Source: Betaproteobacteria bacterium
GTDB lineage: Bacteria; Pseudomonadota; Gammaproteobacteria; Burkholderiales; Usitatibacteraceae
Assembly (NCBI GenBank): GCA_016709665.1
Contig: JADJMI010000017.1
Span: 1-64,000 of the forward strand
Direction: 5' to 3'
Length of the DNA: 64,000 bases
In this document: positions 27,584 through 37,197 of the stretch, one piece after another
Layout: every line of letters starts with the position of its first letter
Position numbering within the stretch: position 1 is the stretch's first letter
Made by a program: the position numbers and the translations under genes
Notes under the pieces: generated by a model
Told to the model about the DNA's origin: nothing
Database searches by the model: none
Seen by the model: only the letters and a program-made list of their open reading frames with translations

Positions 27584-28646
27584 GTGTCCTCCACGCCACT
27601 GACCACCCCGGGAACCGGCCCGGCTCCCGCGACCGGGCGGCTGCGCCATTTCCCGATCGGCTTCTTCTCGGTCGTGATGGGGCTCGCGGGCTTCACCATC
27701 GCGCTCGAACGCGCCGAGCAGGTGCTGGGCCTTCCCGCCGGCGGCGGCGCCGCGATGCTCGCGGTGACGGCGGCCGCGTTCGCGATCATCGCGACGCTCT
27801 ACCTCGCGAAGCTGATGCTGCACCGGGGCGAGGTGGCGCGCGAGCTCGCCCACCCGGTGAAGCTGAGCTTCTTCCCGGCCTATTCGATCAGCCTGCTGCT
27901 GCTGTCGATCGCGGTGCACGGGACCGCGCCCGGGGCGAGCGAGGCGCTCTTCGCCATCGGCGCGCCCATCCAGCTCGCGCTCACGCTCTTCGTCCTGTCG
28001 CGCTGGATCCTGCGCACGGGCATCGAGGTCCAGCATTCCAACCCGTCGTGGTTCATCCCCGTCGTGGGCAACATCCTCGTGCCGGTCGCGGCGATGAACC
28101 ACGGCCTCCTCGAGGTCTCGTGGTTCTTCTTCAGCGTGGGGCTCGTGTTCTGGATCGTGCTGCTCACCCTGATCATGAACCGCGTGATCTTCCACGCGCC
28201 GCTGCCCGAGAAGCTGGTGCCGACCCTCTTCATCCTCATCGCGCCGCCGGCGGTGGGCTTCATCGCCTACGTGAAGATGACGGGGGACATCGACGGCTTC
28301 GCGCGGATCCTCTACAACACCGCGCTCTTCTTCGGGCTGCTGGTGCTCGCGATGCACCGGCGCTTCCTGGGCCTGCGCTTCTACCTTTCGTGGTGGGCCT
28401 ATTCGTTTCCCGTCGCGGCGCTCGCCATCGCCTCGATGCTGATGTTCCACCGGCGCGGCCTCGCTTTCCACGCGGCGCTCTGGGGTGCTGCTCGCGGCGC
28501 TCGCCGCGATCGTGGCCCCGCTGGCCTTTCGCACCGCGATGGCCGGCCCGGCGGATCTGCCTGGAGGGGCGGGGGCGGCCAGCGGTCCTCTCCGGCCGAG
28601 GGGCGGTGCCCCGTCTTCACCAGCAGGGTGCAGCCGGCCTCGCTGA
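27584..28646 (+). CDS. TDT/SLAC1-family transporter, candidate sulfite exporter (frameshifted near the end)
   Basis: The protein has about ten hydrophobic segments and the TDT/SLAC1 pattern (HFPIGFFSVVMGLAGF, SNPSWFIPVVGN, LYNTALFFGLL). The family includes the tellurite/dicarboxylate carrier TehA and the yeast sulfite pump Ssu1. Its place after a persulfide dioxygenase gene suggests sulfite export, which is inference. The frame breaks at 28481-28486, where one extra G follows FHAAL; the corrected reading continues WVLLAALAAIVAPLAFRT and stops at 28644-28646. The last 30 residues look unusual, so more indels are likely in 28540-28620. Confidence 0.8.
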
Positions 28647-29249
28647 ACGGGTGGTGCGCGCTCAGGTGCGGGCTGCGGATCCACGTGAGCGCCGGGTAGC
28701 GTCCGTGCTCGTCCTCGAAGATGCCGTCGAGCACGAGGATCTCCTCGCCGCCGTAGTGGCGATGGGGCTTGAAGCGCGTGCCCGGCGCCCACCGCACGAG
28801 CGCCGTGTGCTGCGTGCCGAACTCCGCGAGCGGCATCACCGTGAGGCCGGGCACGAGGCCCGGGAACCAGTCCGACGCGGCGGTATCCACGACGCGGCGC
28901 TCGCGGTCCTGCGGGTCGAAGTGGCGCAGCTTCACGAACAACGTGCAGCCGGAGGATGAACCCGGCGCGTGGGACGAGCCCGGGGATTGCGCAGGTAGGT
29001 GCCGGGACCGTACGTGCCCGATTCGTCCGTGAAGACGCCCTCGAGCACGAGGATCTCCTCGCCGCCGTCGTGGACGTGCGGCGTGAACTGCGAGCCGGGC
29101 GCGTAGTGGACGATCGACGTGGCGCGCGCGACCTCCCCGCCGTCGCGATCGAGCATCCGCCGCCGGATGCCGGGGACGGGCGAATCGGACCAGGCGAGGC
29201 TCGCGGTGTCGATGACGATGCGTTCGGAGAAATCGGCGTTCAGGCGCAT
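28606..29249 (-). CDS. bicupin protein of the ChrR type (frameshifted)
   Basis: Two cupin domains with matching motifs, VHYAPGSQFTPHVHDGGEEILVL and VRWAPGTRFKPHRHYGGEEILVL, make one protein of about 210 residues. ChrR-like cupins bind zinc and can act as anti-sigma factors, but no sigma factor gene is visible. A single-base loss in the C run near 28982 splits the reading between TYLRNP and SSHAPGSSSGCTLFVKLRHFDP. The 3' end is not resolved: the frame runs on past LLVKTGH into the convergent TDT gene, probably because of another indel. Confidence 0.78.
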
Positions 29250-29443
29250 GGGCGGCACGTCTTCGCGGTTCGAGGGAAACAATTGGACACGCATTGCCGC
29301 GCCACGGAAACCCCCGGGAAATGCGGCGGGTTCACGCTGGATCTCGTGGCGGCGCGGTCCTCGCGGGCTCGACCCGAGCGACACCGACGAAGGCCCGGCG
29401 TGCTTCCGCGCGGCGCCACGCCAAACCGAAAGAGGAATTCGAC

Positions 29444-30079
29444 ATGCAACCGAAAAGCACCCGCATCCCGATGATCGTAGCCGCCCTCGTCCTGGGCGCT
29501 TCCCTGCCCTCCCTGGCCGCCGGGCCCGCCCGCCCCGTCGCCCCGGTCGTCGCCCTGAACGCGGTGGAAATCGCCGACCTCACCTTCATGCGCGAGGAAG
29601 AGAAGCTCGCGCGCGACCTCTACCTCGCCCTGGGCGAACGCTGGGGCGACACGCCCTTCGCCGCCATCGCGAACGCCGAGCAGCAGCACATGAACGCCTT
29701 GCTGCGCATGCTGGTGAAGTACCGCCTGCCCGATCCCGCGGCCGGCGCGCTCATCGGCGAGTTCCGCGATCCGGACCTGCAGGCGCTCCACGACGAGCTG
29801 CTCGAGAAGGCGGGCGTGTCCGCCCTCGAGGCGCTGCGGGTCGGCGGCCTGGTCGAGGAGATCGACATCCGCGACAACCGGGACGCCGCCGCGGCGACCG
29901 TGAAGGCGGACCTCGACACCGTGTACGCCTCGCTCACCTGCGGGTCGCGCAACCACCTGCGCGCGTTCGCCGCCGGCGTCACGGCCGCTTCGGGCCAGGC
30001 GTACGTGGCGCAGTACCTGCCGCAGGCGGAAGTCGACGCGATCCTGGTCACGCCGATGGAGCGGTGCGGGCGGCCCTGA
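29444..30079 (+). CDS. DUF2202 ferritin-like exported protein
   Basis: The 211-residue protein has a signal peptide (VAALVLGASLPSLAAG) and a helical ferritin-like core with metal-ligand patterns (FMREEEKLARDLY and NAEQQHMNALLRML). DUF2202 proteins are thought to be ferritin-like, but their role is not established. An AGAGGA ribosome-binding site precedes ATG 29444. It is divergent from the bicupin gene and followed by a terminator. Confidence 0.87.
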   Translation: MQPKSTRIPMIVAALVLGASLPSLAAGPARPVAPVVALNAVEIADLTFMREEEKLARDLYLALGERWGDTPFAAIANAEQQHMNALLRMLVKYRLPDPAAGALIGEFRDPDLQALHDELLEKAGVSALEALRVGGLVEEIDIRDNRDAAAATVKADLDTVYASLTCGSRNHLRAFAAGVTAASGQAYVAQYLPQAEVDAILVTPMERCGRP

Positions 30080-30101
30080 ACGGACCGTCGCGGCCAACGA
30101 A

Positions 30102-30127
30102 AAGGGCCAGGCGGATGCCTGGCCCTT
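30102..30127 (+). terminator. hairpin after the DUF2202 gene
   Basis: A perfect 11-bp stem (AAGGGCCAGGC with GCCTGGCCCTT, loop GGAT) lies 22 bases after the DUF2202 stop. It lacks a long U run but is placed as a terminator. Confidence 0.7.
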
Positions 30128-30827
30128 CCTGAAACGATGGTGGCGGGGTGGCGACGCACCTTGACGCGGGAATGCCCCGATAATCGACCATCAGAGATCA
30201 CTAGCATCAGTGTAATAATCAGCGACTTAGGACTCGCTACGCGGAGAGTAAAGAAAAAGATTGAAGTCTAGCTAAAGCGCTCTTGTCGATTCCGTGTGTA
30301 CAACGTCGCCAGTGCGGGAACTCTACTAATTACGACGCCTCGAGATCTCAACCGCTGATGCTCAGCTTCCCAAAGAAGCGGCGGCGGTCGAGGGTGGGGC
30401 GCACGAACAGGATAGCTAGGCGGCCAGGTACGTTCAAATCGGGAAGACGACTTCCTCGAGTTGCGTCGACCACCCAACCATCGAAAATGTAGGCAACCCG
30501 CGGGTAATTCCGGCGGCTTCCACTCTCAAGGGGGATGGTGGCGCCACTCCGGCCTTCAACGGGTTGCAGGCTCATTCTAGATAAGGGCCGGACCGCGTCA
30601 AGCCCTCGCAATCTCAGTCCGTGGCCTTTGCCAAATGAGTGCCGGGCGGGCGTGATTGAGGGCGCGGTTCCGGCGCAGCCGGTGACGTACCGTCTTCGCG
30701 TGGCGATCCCTTCGCCCGGCCGGTCTCTAAACCGACCGGGTACCTGGAACTCACCGTCTACTGGGGAAGGCCTCGATTTTGAGCGCCGGGGGCGGCGGCG
30801 ACAAGGTAGCGGGAACTTTGAGAAACA
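30128..30827. other. 700-base region with no recognised gene
   Basis: The region is noticeably less GC-rich at its left end (30170-30350) than the genes around it. Short ORFs of 69-87 codons occur on the minus strand but resemble nothing I know. A hairpin with one mismatch (CCCGGCCGGT with ACCGACCGGG) lies at 30715-30740. It looks like a relic or junction between the sulfur block and the C1 operon. Confidence 0.5.
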
Positions 30828-31631
30828 CTACCGCCGCATGGAAAAGAGGAACAGCCCAATCCCTCCCAATGTGGCGATCGACGAGACAATGAGTCGCAAC
30901 GACAGGGGCTCCGCCAGAAGAACGCCTCCGGCGATCGCGGTGATGGCAGGCACGCTCAACTGCATCGTCGATGCACTGGTCGCCGTGATCTCGCGAACCA
31001 CCGTATACCAGATGATGTAGCCGACTCCCGAAGTGACTGCGCCGGACGCAGCTGCGCACAAGGCCCCAATCGTGTCGATGGAGAAGTAGTCACTCCATGC
31101 CAGGCTTACGACGACGGCGATAGGCAGGGCACGAATGAAATACCCGGCGTTCGTCGCAATCGGATCACCACGACTCCTTCCGAGCAGTGAGTACGTCCCC
31201 CACGCCAGCCCCGATCCAATCATGAGAATCGCTGCTCCGTACGGTGGCGCCGCTAGTCCCGGCAACAGCAGGGCGACGAGGCCGGCGATGGCGATCACTA
31301 TGCCGAGAACTTGTGGACCTCGGAATCGCTCGCCAATCCAGACGCCATAACCAATCATCGCAGCCTGGGCGCCTCCGAACAGCAGCAATGCTCCCGTGCC
31401 TGCGGTCAACTTCTCGTAGGCAAACGAAAAAGCGAACGCGTAGGTCACCAAGACGAGGGCGCCCATCCAATCGCCCTGCACCACGGCTCCTGACGCCCGG
31501 CAGCGCGCGAAGAGAAGGAGTACCGCGGTTCCCGAGGTCAATCTCAACGTAGTGAACGTAGCCGCGTCAATCGATGTGTCCTTGAGTGCGATACGGCACA
31601 GACCATATCGTCGCCTTCGATACACGTCCAA
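30828..31631 (-). CDS. EamA-family transporter, N-terminally truncated
   Basis: The frame of 267 residues matches EamA/RhaT-type transporters from the second half of helix 1 onward (CRIALKDTSIDAATFTTLRLTSG), including the second repeat (SGLAWGTYSLLGR). The first 10 residues (MDVYRRRRYG) are charged, and no frame upstream supplies the hydrophobic helix that should precede CRIALKD. The gene is therefore cut or frameshifted at about 31610. It follows folD on the same strand but may be non-functional. Confidence 0.75.
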   Translation of the reverse strand: MDVYRRRRYGLCRIALKDTSIDAATFTTLRLTSGTAVLLLFARCRASGAVVQGDWMGALVLVTYAFAFSFAYEKLTAGTGALLLFGGAQAAMIGYGVWIGERFRGPQVLGIVIAIAGLVALLLPGLAAPPYGAAILMIGSGLAWGTYSLLGRSRGDPIATNAGYFIRALPIAVVVSLAWSDYFSIDTIGALCAAASGAVTSGVGYIIWYTVVREITATSASTMQLSVPAITAIAGGVLLAEPLSLRLIVSSIATLGGIGLFLFSMRR

Positions 31632-31771
31632 CGGGCCCGCGCCCTGCAGCCTCGATCGGCGTGCTGCGCAACGACATCAACTATCGCTCCGAGTCCGAAG
31701 GCGTGCCGCCACCGCCTGCCGCGTTGCGGTGAATGTGGCAAGAAGCATCAAACTGCGGGATAAACCGACCA

Positions 31772-32638
31772 TCACGCCTCAAATTCGATGCCGCAAGTGC
31801 GCGCGGCCGCTTGAATAGTGTTCACGAGCAGCATCGTGACCGTCATAGGCCCCACCCCGCCAGGCACAGGCGTGATGTGGGATGCCTTCTGCCGCACTCC
31901 CTCGAAATCGACGTCCCCTACCAGCCGACCGTCCTCCAGGCGGTTGATCCCCACGTCGATGACCACGGCGCCAGTACGCACCATCGGGGCCGTGATGAGG
32001 TTGGGCTTTCCTGCCGCGACAACGAGGATATCCGCGAGAATCGTGTACTGGGCGAGGTCGCGGGTCCGAATGTGAGTGATGCTTACCGTCGCTTCCCGCT
32101 TCATGAGCATCATCGCCATGGGCTTGCCCACGATGTTGCTCGCTCCGACGACGACGACATTCTGCCCTGCGATAGGAACCCGCGTATGCTCAAGGAGGCA
32201 CAGCACCCCGTAGGGGGTGCATGGGGGAAAGACCGTGCTGTCGGCCACAAGCGCACCGACATTGTAGAGATTGAATCCGTCGACATCCTTGCGAACGTCG
32301 ATCGCCTCGATCAGGCGCCGTGTGTTGATGTGCGCCGGGACCGGCAGCTGAACAAGGATTCCATGGATCGAGGGATTCGAGTTCAGCTGCCCGATACGGC
32401 CCAGTACCACTTCTTCGGGAGCATCTGCGGAAAACTCGTGAACCTCCGAGTGTATGCCGATCTCCTTGCAGGCCTTGGTCTTGCGGCCGACATACACTCG
32501 TGAAGCAGGGTCGTCGCCCACGAGAACAACGGCTAGTCCTGGCACGATGCCGCTGACCGCCAACGTCTCGGCGCGCCCGCGCCACCGCGAGCGCACCTCT
32601 TTCGCCACTGCGTTTCCATCAATGATGTTCGCTGTCAT
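31772..32638 (-). CDS. folD: bifunctional methylene-THF dehydrogenase/methenyl-THF cyclohydrolase FolD
   Basis: The 288-residue protein has the FolD catalytic YVGRKTKACKEIGI (Tyr and Lys of YXXXK), the Rossmann segment VVVVGASNIVGKPMAMML and PVPGGVGPMTVTML. It converts 5,10-methylene-THF to 10-formyl-THF with NAD(P). It lies at the end of a transcription unit with fhs, fdhAB and metF. Since the housekeeping gene usually stands alone, this may be a second, dedicated copy. Confidence 0.93.
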   Translation of the reverse strand: MTANIIDGNAVAKEVRSRWRGRAETLAVSGIVPGLAVVLVGDDPASRVYVGRKTKACKEIGIHSEVHEFSADAPEEVVLGRIGQLNSNPSIHGILVQLPVPAHINTRRLIEAIDVRKDVDGFNLYNVGALVADSTVFPPCTPYGVLCLLEHTRVPIAGQNVVVVGASNIVGKPMAMMLMKREATVSITHIRTRDLAQYTILADILVVAAGKPNLITAPMVRTGAVVIDVGINRLEDGRLVGDVDFEGVRQKASHITPVPGGVGPMTVTMLLVNTIQAAARTCGIEFEA

Positions 32639-32675
32639 CTACGCCTCCGCCTCCGGTCGCCCATCAGGGTGACGC

Positions 32676-34346
32676 TCAGAACAGCCCGACGATCTTGCCG
32701 TCATCGTTCACGTCGATGGAGCAGGCGGAGGGCACCTTCGGCAGGCCCGGCATCGTCATGATGTCGCCGCAGACCATGACGACGAACTCGGCGCCCGCCG
32801 CCAGCCGCACCTCCCGGATGTTGACCACGTGGCCGGAGGGCGCGCCGCGCAGCTGCGGGTCGGTGGAGAACGAGTACTGCGTCTTCGCCACGCACACCGG
32901 GTAGTGGCCGTAGCCCGACTCCTGGAGCTTCTTGATCTGGCCGCGCACCTTGGAATCGGCGGTGATGTCGGAGGCGCCGTAGATCTTGGTGGCGATGGCC
33001 TTCATCTTGTCCCAGAGGGGGAGCGACTCCTCGTAGACGTACTTGAAGTCGTTGGGCTGCTCGCACATCGCCACGACCTCGCGCGCGACGTCGGCCGCGC
33101 CCTTGCCGCCGTCGGCCCAGTGGCGCGCCAGCACCACCTTGGCGCCGTGGTGGGCGAGCTTGTCCATGAGAAGCTTCACCTCCGCGTCGGTGTCCTCGGT
33201 GCGGTGGTTGATCGACACCACGCAGGGCAGGCCGTAGTTGTTGCGGATGTTGTTCACGTGCCGCTCGATGTTGGTGATGCCCTTCTCGAGCGCGGCGAGG
33301 TTGGGCTTGCCCAGCTCCTTCACGTCGATGCCGCCGTGGAACTTGAGGGCGCGGATGGTGGCCACGAGGACCACGGCCGAGGGCCTCAGGCCCGCCTTGC
33401 GGCACTTGATGTCGATGAACTTCTCAGCGCCGAGGTCCGCGCCGAAGCCGGCCTCCGTCACGACGTAGTCGCCGAGCTTGAGCGCCGTCCGCGTGGCGAG
33501 CACCGAGTTGCAGCCGTGGGCGATGTTGGCAAACGGGCCGCCGTGGATGAAGGCGGGCGAGTGCTCGAGCGTCTGCACGAGGTTGGGGGCGAGCGCGTCC
33601 TTGAGGAGGGCGGCCATCGCGCCGTGGGTCTTGAGTTCCTTCGCGAGGATCGGCTTCTGGTCCTTCGTGTAGCCGCACACGATGTTGCCCAGCCGCTCCT
33701 TCAGGTCCTTGACGGAGGTGGCCAGGCAGAAGATGGCCATCACCTCGGAGGCCACCACGATGTCGAAGCCGTCCTCGCGCGGGAAGCCGTTGGCCGGCCC
33801 CCCGAGGGACACGGTGATCTCGCGCAGCGCCCGGTCGTTCATGTCCATCACCCGCTTCCAGGCGATGCGGCGCACGTCGAAGCCCAACTCGTTGCCGTGG
33901 TTGATGTGATTGTCGATCATCGCCGCGAGCAGGTTGTTGGCGAGCGCGATCGCATTGAAGTCGCCGGTGAAGTGCAGGTTGATGTCCTCCATCGGGACCA
34001 CCTGGGCGTAGCCGCCGCCCGCCGCCCCGCCCTTCATGCCGAACACCGGCCCCAGCGAGGGCTCGCGCAGGCAGATCACCGCCTTCTTGCCGATGTGGTT
34101 CAGCGCGTCGCCCAGACCGACCGTGGTCGTCGTCTTGCCCTCGCCCGCAGGAGTGGGGCTGATGGCCGTCACGAGGATCAGCTTGCCGTCCGGCTTGCCC
34201 TTGAGCGAATCGATGTAGTCGAGCGAGATCTTCGCTTTGGTGCGGCCGAACGGCTCGATCGCCGATTCGGGAATACCGAGCCGTCCGGCGATGTCGCCGA
34301 TAGGTTTCATCTTCGCCTTCTGGGCGATTTCGATGTCGGATTGCAT
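32676..34346 (-). CDS. fhs: formate-tetrahydrofolate ligase
   Basis: The protein has 556 residues, the usual length, and the P-loop-like motif TPAGEGKTTTTVGLGDAL, with EPSLGPVFGMKGGAAGGGY after it. It interconverts formate plus THF plus ATP and 10-formyl-THF. Here it probably runs toward formate, making ATP, because the next genes encode formate dehydrogenase. Its start is 10 bases after the fdhA stop. Confidence 0.94.
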   Translation of the reverse strand: MQSDIEIAQKAKMKPIGDIAGRLGIPESAIEPFGRTKAKISLDYIDSLKGKPDGKLILVTAISPTPAGEGKTTTTVGLGDALNHIGKKAVICLREPSLGPVFGMKGGAAGGGYAQVVPMEDINLHFTGDFNAIALANNLLAAMIDNHINHGNELGFDVRRIAWKRVMDMNDRALREITVSLGGPANGFPREDGFDIVVASEVMAIFCLATSVKDLKERLGNIVCGYTKDQKPILAKELKTHGAMAALLKDALAPNLVQTLEHSPAFIHGGPFANIAHGCNSVLATRTALKLGDYVVTEAGFGADLGAEKFIDIKCRKAGLRPSAVVLVATIRALKFHGGIDVKELGKPNLAALEKGITNIERHVNNIRNNYGLPCVVSINHRTEDTDAEVKLLMDKLAHHGAKVVLARHWADGGKGAADVAREVVAMCEQPNDFKYVYEESLPLWDKMKAIATKIYGASDITADSKVRGQIKKLQESGYGHYPVCVAKTQYSFSTDPQLRGAPSGHVVNIREVRLAAGAEFVVMVCGDIMTMPGLPKVPSACSIDVNDDGKIVGLF

Positions 34347-34356
34347 GAAAAGTACC

Positions 34357-37197
34357 TCAGGAGATGGAAGATTTGATGCTTATGCGAGCTGCAGACTGCC
34401 CGCCGCCGTAGCTCATCAGCTCGCGGAGCGTGCCGCCCTTCGTGACCTTCACCGCGCAGTACTTGAGTTCCGCGATCTTGCCGAACGGATCCAGCGCGGG
34501 GTTGGTGAGGAGGTTGGCGGCCGCCTCGTAGTAGGCGAACGGGATGAAGACGCTGCCGCGCGGCGTGCCGTCGTCGGCGCGCGCCGCGAGAGCGATCTCA
34601 CCGCGCCGCGATGCGACGGTGATCACGTCCCCGGGCAGCGCCCCGAGCTGGTCGAGGTCCAGGGGGTGAATCGAGACCACCGCCCGCGGCTCGATCGCAT
34701 CCAGCACGGACGCCCGGCGTGTCATGGAGCCGGTGTGCCAGTGCTCGAGCTGGCGCCCGGTGATGAGCACGAAGGGGTACTCGGCGTCCGGCCGCTCGTT
34801 GGCCGGGATCAAGTCCGCGGGCACGAACTTCGCCTTGCCGTCCTTCGTCGGAAAGTCATCGGTGAAGACGACCGACTGGCCGGGATCGTCCTCGGTGCGG
34901 CACGGGTAGGTGACCGCCGACTGCGCCTCGAGGCGCTCCCAGGAGATGCCGCCGATGGAGTTCATCGCGCCGCGCATCTCCTCGTACACCTGCGCCACGC
35001 CGCTCTCCGGCCCCTCGTAGTTCCAGGCGAGGCCCAGGCGCCTCGCGATCTCCTGCGTGATCCAGAGGTCCTGCCGCGCCTCGCCCGGCGCGTCCAGCGC
35101 CCGGCGCCCCATCTGCACGATGCGGTCGGTGTTGGTGACCGTTCCCGTCTTCTCGGGCCAGGCCGAGGCCGGCAGCACCACATCGGCAAGATAGGCCGTC
35201 TCGGTGAGGAAGATGTCCTGCACGACGAGGTGCTCGAGCTTCGCGAGCCCCTCGCGCGCATGGTGGGCGTTCGGGTCCGACATCGCCGGGTTCTCGCCCA
35301 GCACGTACATACCTCGGATGCTTCCCTCGCACGCCGCATCCATGATCTCCACCACGGTGAGGCCCGGCTTCGTGTCGAGCTTCTGCCCCCAGTACTTCTC
35401 GAAGCGCGCGTTGGCTTCCGGGTTATCCACGCGCTGGTAGTCCGGGAACATCATCGGGATGAGCCCCGCGTCGGAGGCGCCCTGCACGTTGTTCTGGCCG
35501 CGCAGCGGGTGCAGCCCCGAGCCGGGCTTGCCGATCTGGCCGGTCATCAGGGTGAGCGCGATGAGGCAGCGCGCGTTGTCGGTGCCGTGCACGTGCTGCG
35601 AGATGCCCATGCCCCACAGGATCATCGAACCTTTCGACGTGGCATAGGCACGCGCCACCTCGCGGATCGTTTCCGCCGGGATGCCGCAGTGGGGCGCCAT
35701 CGCCTCCGGGCTGAAGCCCTGCGCGTTCTCCTTGAGGGCTTCGAATCCGGTGGTGCGCTGGCGGATGAACTCCGGGTCCACGAGGTTCTCCTCGAGGATC
35801 GTGTAGATCATCGCGTTGAGGAGCGCCACGTCCATGTCCGGCGTGAACTGCAGCACGCGCCAGGCGTGCCGGGCGATGTCGGTGCGGCGCGGGTCGGCGA
35901 CCACCAGCTTCGCGCCGCGCTTCACCGCGTTCTTGATCCAGGTCGCCGCCACCGGGTGATTCGAGGTGGGATTGGAGCCGATGAGGAAGATGAACTCCGC
36001 CCGTTCAACATCCCCCACCGGGTTCGATACCGCGCCGGAGCCGATGCCCTCCAGCAGCGCCGCCACCGAGGAGGCGTGGCACAGGCGCGTGCAGTGATCC
36101 ACGTTGTTGGAGCCGAATCCCGTGCGCACCAGCTTCTGGAAGAGGTAGGCCTCTTCATTGGAGCCCTTGGCGCTGCCGAAACCCGCCAGCGCGTTGCCGC
36201 CGTGCGCGTCGCGCACCTTCCTCAACCCGCCGGCGGCTAGGTCAAGCGCCTCTTCCCAGGTCGCCTCGCGGAAGACGTCGCTCCAGTTCGTGGGGTCGAC
36301 CGTGAACTGCGCGTGCTTGGGCGCGCCGGGCTTGCGGATGAGCGGCTTCGTCAGACGGTGCGGGTGGTGCGCGTAATCGAAGCCGAAGCGGCCCTTCACG
36401 CACAGGCGGTCGTGGTTGGCGGGCCCGTCGCGGCCATCGACGCGCACGATCGTGTTGTCCTTCACGTGGTAGGTGAGCTGGCAGCCCACGCCGCAGAACG
36501 GGCAGATGGAATCGACCGTCTTGTCGGCCTTCATCTGGTAAGCCAGCTTGGCAGGAGCCAGGGCCCCCGTGGGGCAGGCCTGCACGCACTCGCCGCAGGC
36601 GACACAGGTCGATTCCCCCATCGGGTCGTCGAAGTCGAAGGTGATCCTGGCGTGCGAGCCGCGCCACGAGTAGCCGATGACATCGTTCACCTGCTCCTCG
36701 CGGCAGGCGCGCACGCAGCGCGTGCACTGGATGCAGGCATCGAGGTTCACCGACATCGCCGGATGCGAGGCATCGGCCGCCGGCTGGTGGCGGGCCGCGA
36801 AGCGGGGCTTGCCGACACCCAGCTTCGCGCTCCAGAAGGCAAGTTCGTTGCCCTCCGGCTTGAGGTCCGCCGCCGGCGCGTCGGCCTTGAGGAGTTCCAG
36901 CACCATCTTCTGGGAGTGGGCGGCGCGGACCGAGTTGCTTTCCACCTCCATGCCTTTCGCGGGCTGGCGGCAGCACGAGGGCGCCAGCACGCGCTCGCCC
37001 TTGATCTCGACCATGCAGGCACGGCAGTTGCCGTCGGGGCGGTAGCCCTCCTTGTAGCAAAGGTGGGGGATGCGCACGCCGTGGCGCTTGGCGGCCTGGA
37101 GGATCGTCTCGCCCGCCAACGCGGAGACCGTCTCGCCGTTGAGCTTGAAGTCGATCATGCTCGTAATCCAGGCGAAGTCCTGCATGTTCGTGCTCAC
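34357..37197 (-). CDS. fdhA: NAD-dependent formate dehydrogenase, molybdopterin alpha subunit
   Basis: In order: a 2Fe-2S domain (CYKEGYRPDGNCRACM), two 4Fe-4S motifs (CIQCTRCVRAC, CVACGECVQACP), another cluster motif (CPFCGVGCQL) and the molybdopterin catalytic domain. The active-site residue is Cys in DHCTRLCHASS, so no selenocysteine is needed. The C-terminal domain has HWHTGSMTRR. With FdhB it oxidises formate to CO2 and reduces NAD. The start chosen is GTG 37197, overlapping the upstream stop (GTGA); ATG 37185 or 37158 are alternatives. The 946-residue length fits the FDH1 type. Confidence 0.92.
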   Translation of the reverse strand: MSTNMQDFAWITSMIDFKLNGETVSALAGETILQAAKRHGVRIPHLCYKEGYRPDGNCRACMVEIKGERVLAPSCCRQPAKGMEVESNSVRAAHSQKMVLELLKADAPAADLKPEGNELAFWSAKLGVGKPRFAARHQPAADASHPAMSVNLDACIQCTRCVRACREEQVNDVIGYSWRGSHARITFDFDDPMGESTCVACGECVQACPTGALAPAKLAYQMKADKTVDSICPFCGVGCQLTYHVKDNTIVRVDGRDGPANHDRLCVKGRFGFDYAHHPHRLTKPLIRKPGAPKHAQFTVDPTNWSDVFREATWEEALDLAAGGLRKVRDAHGGNALAGFGSAKGSNEEAYLFQKLVRTGFGSNNVDHCTRLCHASSVAALLEGIGSGAVSNPVGDVERAEFIFLIGSNPTSNHPVAATWIKNAVKRGAKLVVADPRRTDIARHAWRVLQFTPDMDVALLNAMIYTILEENLVDPEFIRQRTTGFEALKENAQGFSPEAMAPHCGIPAETIREVARAYATSKGSMILWGMGISQHVHGTDNARCLIALTLMTGQIGKPGSGLHPLRGQNNVQGASDAGLIPMMFPDYQRVDNPEANARFEKYWGQKLDTKPGLTVVEIMDAACEGSIRGMYVLGENPAMSDPNAHHAREGLAKLEHLVVQDIFLTETAYLADVVLPASAWPEKTGTVTNTDRIVQMGRRALDAPGEARQDLWITQEIARRLGLAWNYEGPESGVAQVYEEMRGAMNSIGGISWERLEAQSAVTYPCRTEDDPGQSVVFTDDFPTKDGKAKFVPADLIPANERPDAEYPFVLITGRQLEHWHTGSMTRRASVLDAIEPRAVVSIHPLDLDQLGALPGDVITVASRRGEIALAARADDGTPRGSVFIPFAYYEAAANLLTNPALDPFGKIAELKYCAVKVTKGGTLRELMSYGGGQSAARISIKSSIS

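Noticed and set aside
26387..28792. 801-residue minus-strand frame over the dioxygenase and TDT genes
   Set aside because: It is an antisense shadow of the coding strand genes; composition is rich in Arg, Glu and His without any domain.
30715..30740. GC-rich hairpin considered as a tRNA or terminator
   Set aside because: No tRNA arms can be formed around it and no T-run follows; only a hairpin can be stated.
34237..36240. Long plus-strand frame over fdhA
   Set aside because: Shadow of the fdhA gene; no recognisable domain.
37158..37197. ATG 37158 as fdhA start
   Set aside because: Possible, but the GTG at 37197 overlaps the upstream stop as in other genes of this operon, so it is preferred.
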